This document shows positions 43,688 to 52,451 of a DNA stretch of 63,168 nucleotides, piece after piece. Below the pieces are notes generated by a model, which saw only the letters and a list, made by a program, of their open reading frames with translations, had not been told where the DNA came from and did no database searches. Origin of the DNA: Pyrodictiaceae archaeon. Lineage in GTDB: Archaea > Thermoproteota > Thermoprotei_A > Sulfolobales > WANQ01. Every line of letters starts with the position of its first letter. Within the stretch, counting starts at the first letter, position 1. The position numbers and the translations under genes were made by a program. Location: NCBI GenBank assembly GCA_015521735.1, contig WANQ01000023.1, forward strand, positions 1 through 63,168, given 5' to 3'.

Positions 43688-44970
43688 TGTATCTCCTTTA
43701 GCTTTTCTACAAGGCTACGTAGTTCTCCAACAGCTTGGCCCAATACTTTATCACTACATATAGTTGCGGCAAGCTTCTTGGCAAATCTCTTAGGAGTATT
43801 CTTTCTCCTAGCACTCTCTAATTCACCAACTAGTCCACGATAGCCTAGACTTGAAATTACTTCTCTAAGGCTTTCACTAAATAGTTTATCTTCTACGAGT
43901 TTCTCTAAACTACCATATAGTTTAACTAGTTCTTCAGCATCCTTTCTAAGACCCTCATATACTAGTTCAACAGCTTTATCGCCAAGGCCTTCAGAAGCTA
44001 ATACTACAATGCTTTTCGGATCTGAAAAGTACTTTACATTCATTGCTTCAGCATAATACTTTGACGGCACCTCTATAATCAACGGGTTTTCAGGGTCACC
44101 ACTAAACCTTATGAACATGCTGCGATAGTTAAGCGTGTTTTTAGCAGTTCTCACCAGATCCTCTACGCTCTTACCTTTTACTTCAACTACTGGGACATGT
44201 GGATAGTCTATTATCTCCTTTATCTTTGATGGACCAATAAGCTCTCCTGTATCCCTACGTGCACCTACAAGGTATAATTTGTAGTCTTCATAGTGGTCTG
44301 GATCAGGTGGTAGGGGTTTAGTTATAGCTGGTTCAGGTCCTATTAATACAAATGTAAAAGTCCATTTCTCGAAGCCTCTAAGCTTATCTAATAATCCATT
44401 ACTTTCAGCTATCTTAAGAGCTGTTTCAACATAGGGGTTAATTACTTCACCATACTCTCCCATCTCTAATCTACGCTTCTCCCATCTCATATTATGTAAC
44501 ACGTATTTTGTAGAAGCCATCCACTTCTTAAGTATTGGGTCGTAGTAGAAGTTTATTTGCCATCCATCAATTCTCCATGAAGCTTCTACTACTTCTCTAT
44601 CCTCTGGAATATTTACTCCACGTACCCCTAAATCCTGAGCTCTAGTAATAGGATACGATATTATTTCTACTTTACCTGGCTCAGTAAATAATAGTATTGT
44701 TCCATTAGCATTGAATGCTACAGGAAAGTATCGTTTATAAGCTCTTGGATTCCATGAGTAAATACAAATCCTCTTCTCAACGTCTTCCCAGCACTGTTTC
44801 TGTACATACCTATTAAACACGTCGTTATACCTAGATAGCACGTAGTCTTTCTTCTTACTAGGCGAGCCGAGAGCAAAGCCTACATTCCATACTTCTTTTT
44901 CATCAGGCTCCTTACCTAGTCCAAGCCATTCATCTACTTTTTTCTCAACAAACCATATCCAGTTAACCAT
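43684..44970 (-). CDS. Degenerate RNA-ligase-fold protein (inferred)
   Basis: A 428-residue protein. From residue 80 the order of segments follows ATP-dependent RNA ligases of the T4 Rnl1 type: RIDG at 133-136 where the nucleophile K-x-D-G is expected, MASTKYV near 151 (motif Ia), FTFVLIGPE at 205-213 and LYLVGARRDTGE at 232-243 (motif IIIa), then SMFIRF near 284 (motif IV) and VPSKYY near 301 (motif V). The lysine is arginine, and the motif IV and V catalytic residues also look lost. It may bind RNA or nicked ends without ligating. The helical gene overlaps its end; a primase-like gene is divergent. The assignment rests on motif order only. Confidence 0.5.
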   Translation of the reverse strand: MVNWIWFVEKKVDEWLGLGKEPDEKEVWNVGFALGSPSKKKDYVLSRYNDVFNRYVQKQCWEDVEKRICIYSWNPRAYKRYFPVAFNANGTILLFTEPGKVEIISYPITRAQDLGVRGVNIPEDREVVEASWRIDGWQINFYYDPILKKWMASTKYVLHNMRWEKRRLEMGEYGEVINPYVETALKIAESNGLLDKLRGFEKWTFTFVLIGPEPAITKPLPPDPDHYEDYKLYLVGARRDTGELIGPSKIKEIIDYPHVPVVEVKGKSVEDLVRTAKNTLNYRSMFIRFSGDPENPLIIEVPSKYYAEAMNVKYFSDPKSIVVLASEGLGDKAVELVYEGLRKDAEELVKLYGSLEKLVEDKLFSESLREVISSLGYRGLVGELESARRKNTPKRFAKKLAATICSDKVLGQAVGELRSLVEKLKEIQ

Positions 44971-45155
44971 CCCATACTACACCTCTAAGGCATACTTGGC
45001 TCATATACCTTGGTATTATTCTATCCGTATCTAAGGATGGGCTTGAATGAGGGTGTACTATAACCCTACTTATATGTTGAAGAGTAAACCCATATAATGG
45101 TTTAACGTAATAGCAGTTTAGAGATAGAGATTCTATCCTCCTAGGCCATTAAGCG

Positions 45156-46511
45156 GTGTTGGGGTTGGTGGATAATCTTTCATGGTATGCTAGGGTTGCT
45201 AGAGAAATAGTAGAGTTCTGTCATGGTAGACAAGTATACATGGATATAGGGGGTAAGCTAGTTGAGGTTCAAGTAAAGTCTACTCAAGACGTCATGAGTA
45301 GTGTATCAAAGCATAGTGGTCCAGTAGCGTTTTTAGCAACTCCTACCCTAAACTATGATGACAGTAGGCTAGTTACACCTACATGGCTTATAGGGCTAAG
45401 ATCTAGAGATTACTGGAGACTAGGGCTATATACTGCATGGCTCATAGTAGACTTCTTAGCAAGAGAAGGAGTATCGGAGAGCGTATACTTAGCATATTTT
45501 GGTAAGGGGTTTGAGGTTAGAATACATGAAAAAGCATTACTGGGAATTAATGGTAAAGACTATGAAGAGGTTGCGTGGAAGATAGTGGAGTATGTTCTAA
45601 GGAAACTTAAATTAAAACTACAAAGAATAGTATATGCATCTAAAGGTAACATATATGTTGGAAATGGACTAGACAACCACTTACTCTACGCACCCTTATC
45701 CCTTATCTCATCTAGTGAAGCTGTAGTATACTTCAAAGTAGATGATGTAGACGAATTCGAGCCCTCGTGGGCAAACACTAATAGCATAAGATATTCGAGC
45801 AAGTGGAAACAGTATCGTGAGGGAGAAGTACTAGAGCTATACAATAAGGCTTTAAAGCAAGTAAAAGATACTAAGACTACGATTATTAAAGTAGGCAAAC
45901 AGATCAGTTGGAGAGAAGTTGATAGATTCCAGGTTATGGGGTTACTACAGGCAGCGAGATACTACTTACTAACCAATGATGTAGAGAAGGCTAAGAGCTT
46001 TGGATATAACCGTGCAGTATTCTATGCATGGGCTAAGCATTATGGTGGAAGAGTTAGATACTACTCAAGTACACGTAGAACTCAATCAACAATACAAGCA
46101 ACTAGTACTGTAGAAGATAGGTCTTGGAGGCAAGCAAGTGTTCTTGGAGAACCAGTAACAATCTCACCTCGTGGATGGTATGGTATGGGAGGTGAAGAAC
46201 ATTTACCAAAACACTACGATGAAAACATTGCTCGTAAAATAGAAGTAGTACTACCCTACGAGATAGCATGGAAAGCAGCACTCAACTACCTTAAAAGATT
46301 CCCTAAGGAAGTACTAGTTGACCAGCAAAAGTTCTTTAAATACGTTTACCAGCCAGTAAGAGATAACTTCATAGAAGAAGTAGTAGTAAAGGGTATGCCT
46401 ACAACTACTATGGAGCTAGATAAAGCAGTGAAAACTAGCCGTAGACAAGTAGGTGAAACTATTTTCAAGAAGAAGCATGTAAGCTTAGAAGAATTCCTAA
46501 AGAAAAAGTAG
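45156..46511 (+). CDS. Degenerate archaeo-eukaryotic primase-like protein (inferred)
   Basis: A 451-residue protein. Residues about 55-125 follow the order of AEP primase/polymerase cores: a strand at WLIGLRSRDY where the catalytic D-x-D would lie, a long helix, then YLAYFGKGFEVRIHE where S-G-x-G-x-H is expected. Later ALKQ and YFKVDDVDEFEPSW resemble the third AEP region. The metal aspartates and histidine are not conserved, so it would not polymerise. The C-terminal 180 residues are basic and tyrosine-rich. It is divergent from the RNA-ligase-like operon. The start (GTG 45156, TTG 45165 or GTG 45168) is uncertain. This is a weak-homology inference. Confidence 0.45.
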   Translation: MLGLVDNLSWYARVAREIVEFCHGRQVYMDIGGKLVEVQVKSTQDVMSSVSKHSGPVAFLATPTLNYDDSRLVTPTWLIGLRSRDYWRLGLYTAWLIVDFLAREGVSESVYLAYFGKGFEVRIHEKALLGINGKDYEEVAWKIVEYVLRKLKLKLQRIVYASKGNIYVGNGLDNHLLYAPLSLISSSEAVVYFKVDDVDEFEPSWANTNSIRYSSKWKQYREGEVLELYNKALKQVKDTKTTIIKVGKQISWREVDRFQVMGLLQAARYYLLTNDVEKAKSFGYNRAVFYAWAKHYGGRVRYYSSTRRTQSTIQATSTVEDRSWRQASVLGEPVTISPRGWYGMGGEEHLPKHYDENIARKIEVVLPYEIAWKAALNYLKRFPKEVLVDQQKFFKYVYQPVRDNFIEEVVVKGMPTTTMELDKAVKTSRRQVGETIFKKKHVSLEEFLKKK

Positions 46512-46554
46512 TAGCTAATTAGGATGAGGCAAGAACTAGTAGAGATGAAGAGAC

Positions 46555-47769
46555 TTGAACAAGTTTCCATACAAGCTTACTCCTCCAAAACAAGTGGTCA
46601 ACGAGGCTATAAGATACCTAAAAATAAAGCCAACTATAACAACAGTTGAAGCAACATTTAACGCTATTGAACTCTACGTTGCAGAAAACATTAGGGCAGT
46701 CATGGATATACCACCTTATAATAGAGCTTTATTGGACGGCTTTGCATGTAGGTCAAGCGACCTTGTATACGCTTCAGAAGAATCACCTGTAGTACTAAAA
46801 GTCTCCATGAACTCTAGTAAACTAAGACCTAGAGAATGCGTTAAGGTTAACACAGGAGACAAGGTTCCCGAAGAAGCTGATATCGTTGTACCCAAGGAGT
46901 ATGTTATGGAGTATGGTGATGGAATAGCTATTGGGAGGAGTTTTCCACCAGGCTACGGTATTGGTAGAAGAGGCGAGGATATTAGGAAAGGCGAAGTAAT
47001 AATAAGTGTTGGTGAACGATTAAAGCCTTGGCACATAGCGTTAATATCATCTCAAGGAATAAAGACTATAAAAGTCTACAAGCTACCTAAAGTAGCAGTA
47101 TTCTCTACTGGCTCGGAAATACTAGAACCAGGCGAACCGTATAGGGATGGAATGGTCTACGACTCTACTAGAAGACTAGTACTATCATATCTAAGATGGA
47201 TGGGTTTCCCGGTAGAGGATAAAGGATTAGTACCCGATGATGAAGTAAAGGTTTACTTAAAATTCAAGGAACTATTAGCAGAATACGACATAGTATTCTC
47301 TACTGGTGGTACTAGTCTAGGCGAAAGAGACTACACAGTTAAGGCCTTAAGCAAGCTTAAACCAGAGTACATGGTACATGGCTTTGCAATAAAACCTGGA
47401 AGACCAGGAGCAATAGCCGTAGTAGAAGGTAAACTAGTATTCGCTTTAAGCGGGTTCCCCGTAGCAGCTCTATCAGAACTAGAACTAGTATTCAAGCCTC
47501 TAGTTCTAAAGCTATTCAACATAAAACTCAGACACCCCAAAATCCTTGCAAAGCTTACACGTAGAATACCTAGTCAACCCGGCATAGTCGAGTTATACCG
47601 TGTAAGGGTTTGGAGGAAAGACATGGAATACTATGCAGAACCATTAATGCTTACAGGTAGTGGAATACTATCAACCCTAATACATGGCAACGCACTACTA
47701 GTTATACCAGAAGACTCGACAGGATATGATGAAGGCGACTTAGTAGAGGTAGAATTAATATCCTGGTAA
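46555..47769 (+). CDS. moeA: Molybdopterin molybdenumtransferase MoeA
   Basis: A 404-residue MoeA that inserts molybdenum or tungsten into adenylylated molybdopterin to make the active cofactor. Landmarks are the N-terminal PPYNRALLDGFACRS, KVNTGDKVPEEADIVVP, then the MoaB-like domain with AVFSTGSEILEPGE and IVFSTGGTSLGERDY, ending with a small beta domain. A second MoeA, fused to a periplasmic-type binding domain, is at 53728-55467. Having two is common in archaea that handle both tungsten and molybdenum. The start is TTG. Confidence 0.92.
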   Translation: MNKFPYKLTPPKQVVNEAIRYLKIKPTITTVEATFNAIELYVAENIRAVMDIPPYNRALLDGFACRSSDLVYASEESPVVLKVSMNSSKLRPRECVKVNTGDKVPEEADIVVPKEYVMEYGDGIAIGRSFPPGYGIGRRGEDIRKGEVIISVGERLKPWHIALISSQGIKTIKVYKLPKVAVFSTGSEILEPGEPYRDGMVYDSTRRLVLSYLRWMGFPVEDKGLVPDDEVKVYLKFKELLAEYDIVFSTGGTSLGERDYTVKALSKLKPEYMVHGFAIKPGRPGAIAVVEGKLVFALSGFPVAALSELELVFKPLVLKLFNIKLRHPKILAKLTRRIPSQPGIVELYRVRVWRKDMEYYAEPLMLTGSGILSTLIHGNALLVIPEDSTGYDEGDLVEVELISW

Positions 47770-47815
47770 ACACAGATTTAAGCTGAATCCCAAACTACTG
47801 GGAAGGTAAATAGGA

Positions 47816-48931
47816 GTGTTTGTAGAAAACAAGATATTACTAGTTATCCCGATAATCACTGCTTTCCTAGTACTAGCAATCATAGCACCCCACACAATAT
47901 TTGCTAATACAAGCAATACTGGAGCAGAAGATGCTAGTGCTAGTGTTCTTGAAGTATATGCGTCCAATAAGACACTACTACTTGATGTAGTAGAAGAATA
48001 CAATGTATACAATAGGGGGGATAAGGCATTCAATCTATCAAGCCTAGGTGAACTATACACCTCCTACCCACAAGAAGATCCTAGGCAAGAACTAGTCTCA
48101 TACGACATAAGTATAGGTGGAATTAAAGCAGACTACACAGTTATAGAAGAATTAGGTGGACTATATAGGCAGGCGTTGATAAAGGGCAAGGACTTTACAG
48201 TAGAACCAGGCTCTAACATAACCATAAAAGTACACTATGTTGTCAAAGTCCTACCTCCACCTAAACCAATAACACTAGATGAAGTAGTTAATACTGATTG
48301 GAGTAAAGTATCATTAATTGAATACTATGATAACCTTACTGCACCAACAGTTTTCTGGAACTATACTAACCCGTTAATTAGAATGCTGGTAAACCACTTA
48401 TGGGTTAAAAGTAATGGTAGCTTAGGTAAATATGTTGTTAACGCTATTAACTGGATAATGTATAACGTAGTCTACGGTTCACGTATACCTGCAAGGCATC
48501 CTGTTGAAGTATTAGCTGAATTTAAAGGCGACTGCGATGATGATGCTAACTTGCTGATAACATTGCTTAGAGCTAAGGGGGTACCATCAATTCTAGAAGC
48601 AGGGCTAATATACATTAAAGGCTATGAAGCTAGTGCTAAGATAAACAATGTAGTAGACTATACCATAAGCAGTGGTGGACCCCATGGATGGGTAAAAGTA
48701 TACATTCCAGGATTAGGGTGGAGACCCGTAGACTTAACATTCATAGTAACAGGTTCAATGAACCCGTTAGATGCCTTTAATGAGGGAGCATACATGAAGT
48801 TACCCCTAGTAATAATTGAGCGTAATCTCGGTAGAGACTATGCGTCGGAAACAGTTGAAGAAACACGTAAACTAGAAAAACTAGACGCGTACATGGAGGT
48901 AAGGGTTACGTTAAAACTAGTTGAAGGCTAA
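47816..48931 (+). CDS. Secreted or anchored transglutaminase-like protein
   Basis: A 371-residue protein with an N-terminal hydrophobic helix (about residues 6-28) that acts as signal peptide or anchor. The C-terminal domain carries the transglutaminase core: GDCDDDANL with the catalytic cysteine near residue 242, PHGWVKVY with histidine near 295, and GWRPVDLT with aspartate near 306. The triad order Cys-His-Asp is intact, so it may be a cysteine peptidase or crosslinking enzyme outside the cell. The region between is strand-rich and has several N-glycosylation sites. MoxR systems often include such proteins, but none is adjacent here. Confidence 0.82.
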   Translation: MFVENKILLVIPIITAFLVLAIIAPHTIFANTSNTGAEDASASVLEVYASNKTLLLDVVEEYNVYNRGDKAFNLSSLGELYTSYPQEDPRQELVSYDISIGGIKADYTVIEELGGLYRQALIKGKDFTVEPGSNITIKVHYVVKVLPPPKPITLDEVVNTDWSKVSLIEYYDNLTAPTVFWNYTNPLIRMLVNHLWVKSNGSLGKYVVNAINWIMYNVVYGSRIPARHPVEVLAEFKGDCDDDANLLITLLRAKGVPSILEAGLIYIKGYEASAKINNVVDYTISSGGPHGWVKVYIPGLGWRPVDLTFIVTGSMNPLDAFNEGAYMKLPLVIIERNLGRDYASETVEETRKLEKLDAYMEVRVTLKLVEG

Positions 48932-48933
48932 TC

Positions 48934-49740
48934 CTAGGGTACACATACCTTCAATGGGCTCCTCTTATGACCACTTGCTAGATGTCTCTGCCTTACGGCT
49001 CTGACTAGTTCTAATGGCGCACCTGTTTTCTCAGCTATCTCCTCATCACGTAATCCTACATCAAACATGTAGTAGAGTATTGGGTCTAGTACATCGTATT
49101 CTGCTCCAAGCTCATCTCTAGCCTTATGTCCAGGCCATAGGTCAGGTGAACTAGGTTTCCATGCAATATCTTCTGGTATTCCAAGGTATTCAGCAAGCAT
49201 ACGAACCTGCGTCTTATATAGCCCTAGTAGTGGGTAGAAGTCTGCTGCAGCATCGCCCCACTTAGTAAAGTATCCTAGGAGCCATTCACTTCTATCACCA
49301 CTACCTACTACTAACCGGTTCTCCTTGTTAGCATAGTAGTAGAGTAGGATCATTCTAGCTCTAGCCTTAACATTAGCTTTAGGTATACGTGGTGCAGTAT
49401 CATAATCATCACCTCCAAGCCTTAATACAGCTTCAACTATAGGGGTAATGTCAGCGTAAACAACATCTCGTATCCCAAGAACTTCTATAACTCTCTTAGC
49501 GTCTTCTATACTCTTCCTACTACTCTCTCTATCAGGCATTATTAGTACCTTAACCTTATCTGGCCCTAAAGCTCGTACACTTAGAGCAGTTATAGTCGAG
49601 GAGTCTACTCCACCACTCAACCCTATTACAACTCCGCTAACCCTAGCCTCAGAGACGTGATCTCTAATACATTTAACTAGTTTCTCAGTAGTTTTCTCTA
49701 AGTCTATTTTAAGGAAATCGGGTATAGGGTATTTAGGCAA
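48934..49740 (-). CDS. nadE: NAD+ synthetase, ammonia-dependent
   Basis: A 268-residue enzyme for the last step of NAD synthesis, using ATP and ammonia to amidate nicotinate adenine dinucleotide. The ATP-pyrophosphatase P-loop is LSGGVDSST (41-49). Other marks are MPDRESS, the VVGSGDRSEWLLGYFTKWGD segment, and KPSSPDLWPG. There is no glutaminase domain, so it depends on free ammonia. Length is typical. NadM and the nicotinate phosphoribosyltransferase elsewhere in the window complete the path. Confidence 0.93.
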   Translation of the reverse strand: MPKYPIPDFLKIDLEKTTEKLVKCIRDHVSEARVSGVVIGLSGGVDSSTITALSVRALGPDKVKVLIMPDRESSRKSIEDAKRVIEVLGIRDVVYADITPIVEAVLRLGGDDYDTAPRIPKANVKARARMILLYYYANKENRLVVGSGDRSEWLLGYFTKWGDAAADFYPLLGLYKTQVRMLAEYLGIPEDIAWKPSSPDLWPGHKARDELGAEYDVLDPILYYMFDVGLRDEEIAEKTGAPLELVRAVRQRHLASGHKRSPLKVCVP

Positions 49741-49826
49741 GACTCTACACCCATGGGCTCTTCTACTCTATCTACTACTCGTAAAATTGATAGCATGCAA
49801 GTTAATAAATAATAGGCTCAGATGCT

Positions 49827-50921
49827 ATGGTTTGGACAGTGAGGAGCCTGATATTGGGTAAGGGTAAACCATTAGTATCAATAATAGTGCCAACATATAA
49901 TGAGAGAGAAAACCTGCCAATACTAGTTGAGAGAATATCTAAGGCACTTAACGGGAAGTATAGTTACGAGATAATAGTGGTAGACGATAATAGTCCTGAT
50001 AAAACATGGGAAGTAGCATTAGAACTAGCTAGTAAAGGCTATCCTGTCAGATTGCTAAGGAGGCCAGGTAAGCTTGGCTTAGGTACAGCCGTATTAGATG
50101 GGTTGAAAAAGGCTAGTGGCGAGTACATTGTAGTAATGGATGCTGACCTACAGCATCCACCAGAAGTACTCCCTAAGCTAGTAGAGAAGGCTTTAAGCGA
50201 GAATGCAGATATAGTTGTAGCTTCAAGATACATGCCTGGTGGTGGTGTAGAAGGCTGGAGCTTTATTAGGAAACTAGTATCGAAAACTGCTACACTTATA
50301 GCAAAGATAGTTTTACCCCAAGCAAGGAAGACTAGTGACCCTATGTCCGGGTTTTTCTTATTCAGAAAAGACATTGTAGAGAACGTGAGCTTAAACCCTC
50401 TAGGCTACAAGATTCTCCTAGAAATACTAGTAAAAGCTAGGTATAGAAGAGTAGTTGACGTACCATACGTATTCCACCGAAGACTCCATGGTGAAAGCAA
50501 GCTAGGAGTAAAAGAGATTTGGAGATACATAAAACATGTACTAAGGCTTAGCGAGTATAGGCCTCTAAAATTCGCAGTAGTAGGAGCTAGCGGAGTCCTA
50601 GTTAATGAAGGTGTACTATTCCTTGGACTAACCCTTGGATTAGGAAAAGCTCTCTCAGGCCTACTATCAATTGAAGCTAGCATAATAAGCAACTTCATAC
50701 TAAACGATATCTGGACATTTAGGTCTAGAAGAAAAGGTAGTATGCTTTGGAGACTAATTAAATATCACTTCAGCGTAGCTCTTGGAGCAGTAATAATGTA
50801 CTCAGTATACTTTACACTAGCAGTCATACTAGGCTTCAATCCCTACATATCAATGCTCATAGGCATAGTATTAGGCTTCATAGCAAACTATCTGTTAAGC
50901 GAAATAATAGTATGGAGGTAG
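49827..50921 (+). CDS. Dolichol-phosphate mannose synthase-like GT2 fused to GtrA
   Basis: Residues 1-240 form a family-2 glycosyltransferase of the DPM1 type: VPTYNERENLP, VVDDNSPDKTW, and MDADLQHPPEV with the metal DxD. The enzyme should move a sugar from a nucleotide donor to a polyprenyl or dolichyl phosphate. Residues about 245-364 form a GtrA membrane domain with four segments (ISNFILNDIWTFRSRR within it), thought to flip or anchor the lipid-sugar. The fusion is well known. It likely feeds the N-glycosylation route served by AglB. Confidence 0.9.
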   Translation: MVWTVRSLILGKGKPLVSIIVPTYNERENLPILVERISKALNGKYSYEIIVVDDNSPDKTWEVALELASKGYPVRLLRRPGKLGLGTAVLDGLKKASGEYIVVMDADLQHPPEVLPKLVEKALSENADIVVASRYMPGGGVEGWSFIRKLVSKTATLIAKIVLPQARKTSDPMSGFFLFRKDIVENVSLNPLGYKILLEILVKARYRRVVDVPYVFHRRLHGESKLGVKEIWRYIKHVLRLSEYRPLKFAVVGASGVLVNEGVLFLGLTLGLGKALSGLLSIEASIISNFILNDIWTFRSRRKGSMLWRLIKYHFSVALGAVIMYSVYFTLAVILGFNPYISMLIGIVLGFIANYLLSEIIVWR

Positions 50922-51077
50922 CAGAGAAGATCAAACGTTCTTGTATTCTTAAACAAACTAGTTGAAACACCATACCAAGAGTAGTAAAGACCCCCATTCC
51001 ACATCATGAATTATGCAAGGTAACATCTTTATACTACACTAGTTGCCTCAAGCTTCTAAGAGGTAGTGCTAAAGTTG

Positions 51078-51974
51078 ATGGACAGAGTGGGGCTACTAAT
51101 GTTATTGCTAAGCATTGGTTGGGCAGTGAAGCTCTACTCTACTAGACATAGTAGGAAGGAGCTATGCGATAGAGTTTTCAATATCTTTACTAAGCTATTA
51201 TACAACTTGTTCTTCCCCATAATGTTTTATAACATCTTTGCTACTAGGGGGTTGGATTTAGCTGATGCATCCATTACCATACTGGTTACAGTCTACGTTC
51301 TATTATCAATTCTAATACTATACCCATTCTTAAGAAGCTATAGCCCAGTAATGAGGAACCCCATAATACTTACATCAATATTTCCTAACGTTGTATTCCT
51401 AGGATTCCCTATCCTCCTTACACTTTACGGTGATATAACCTATGCATCTCTTTATAGCCTAGTAATGTTAGTCTACAATATAACTGTTGGAGGACTACTA
51501 GGTGCACGTAGACATGAGGTATTCTATGCTGTAGTGAAGCTACCGATAATTTACGGCTTTATTGTTGGAGTATTAGTCCACTATATGTTTCCGCTTGTAA
51601 TTGAGCCCACGGTGCTGTACACTAAGGCTCTATCATCGATAATTGCTACTTATGGAGCAGCTTTAGTCCTAGGTTACTCTCTACCAGTTACACTTAGCAA
51701 TACAAGGGAATACTATGCTCCAACACTTATACAAGGCTTTTACCGCTTCGTCGTCTCACCTATAATACACTATGTCTTAGCCATGCTACTATCCCTACCC
51801 GAGGCAGCAGTTAAACAATTACTAGTTGAATCAATTATGCCTCCAGCACTAACGAATACTATACTAGCAAGAGTTCATGGATGGAACTATGAGTATACAG
51901 CTACATCAACACTAATTACAACACTAGTATCACTAGCCATAGTCTCCTCTACTACTATGCTAGGCTTATTCTAA
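51078..51974 (+). CDS. AEC (auxin efflux carrier-like) permease
   Basis: A membrane protein of about 298 residues with eight to ten hydrophobic segments and the family mark SIFPNVVFLGFPIL around residue 110 of the longer frame. Its pattern matches the auxin efflux carrier superfamily, whose microbial members export organic acids. The substrate is unknown. The frame also has a GTG at 51066 and a TTG at 51075; GAGGT is too close to the GTG, and a TATA-like CTTTATACT near 51028 suggests a short leader, so I use the ATG. Confidence 0.78.
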   Translation: MDRVGLLMLLLSIGWAVKLYSTRHSRKELCDRVFNIFTKLLYNLFFPIMFYNIFATRGLDLADASITILVTVYVLLSILILYPFLRSYSPVMRNPIILTSIFPNVVFLGFPILLTLYGDITYASLYSLVMLVYNITVGGLLGARRHEVFYAVVKLPIIYGFIVGVLVHYMFPLVIEPTVLYTKALSSIIATYGAALVLGYSLPVTLSNTREYYAPTLIQGFYRFVVSPIIHYVLAMLLSLPEAAVKQLLVESIMPPALTNTILARVHGWNYEYTATSTLITTLVSLAIVSSTTMLGLF

Positions 51975-52044
51975 CAATCACCTCTACATCTGCTACATGG
52001 CTATAATCCAGCATTCAATAGTTTAAGACAGGGTAATCGGCATC

Positions 52045-52437
52045 TCATATTATGCCTTCTCTAGCTAGGATTCTCTTTAGTAAGTGTCCATGAGTTTTAA
52101 TGTACCTTAACGCCTCCTTATATCTTGGACACTCCTTGTCAACTACTACCTCACCACTACTAACATCGTATACTAGTGGGTAGAATCTACACCCAATAGG
52201 TCTATGGGGGTAAATAGTACATTTATTAGTGGATGGGTCTAGGAAAACACAGTGTCCATCCACGTTACGTAGTACTAGTTTGCCTTCGCGTTTTACAGCA
52301 AAGTATTCAGTCTTATAGCCTAGCTTTACCAGTCTTTCAACATCTTCTCTGAACAAGATCATTTCAGTATTGTAACAGCATTTCCCACAGTACTTATCGC
52401 TTACCTTACAGTTTATCTTCACGTAGACTTTAGCCAC
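52045..52437 (-). CDS. YkgJ-family cysteine-cluster protein
   Basis: A 130-residue protein with the YkgJ/PF03692 cysteine pattern: C10, then YCGKCC (C17, C20, C21), and later GHCVFLD, KCTIYPHRPIGCRFYP and ECPRY. It probably binds an Fe-S cluster or zinc; the biochemical role of the family is not established. It follows the radical SAM gene after 14 bases, so the two are in one operon and may act on a shared target. Confidence 0.82.
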   Translation of the reverse strand: MAKVYVKINCKVSDKYCGKCCYNTEMILFREDVERLVKLGYKTEYFAVKREGKLVLRNVDGHCVFLDPSTNKCTIYPHRPIGCRFYPLVYDVSSGEVVVDKECPRYKEALRYIKTHGHLLKRILAREGII

Positions 52438-52451
52438 AGTTTTTTAAGCCT

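Noticed and set aside
50980-51020. Possible C/D sRNA on the minus strand with an ATGATGT box
   Set aside because: No D box in range.
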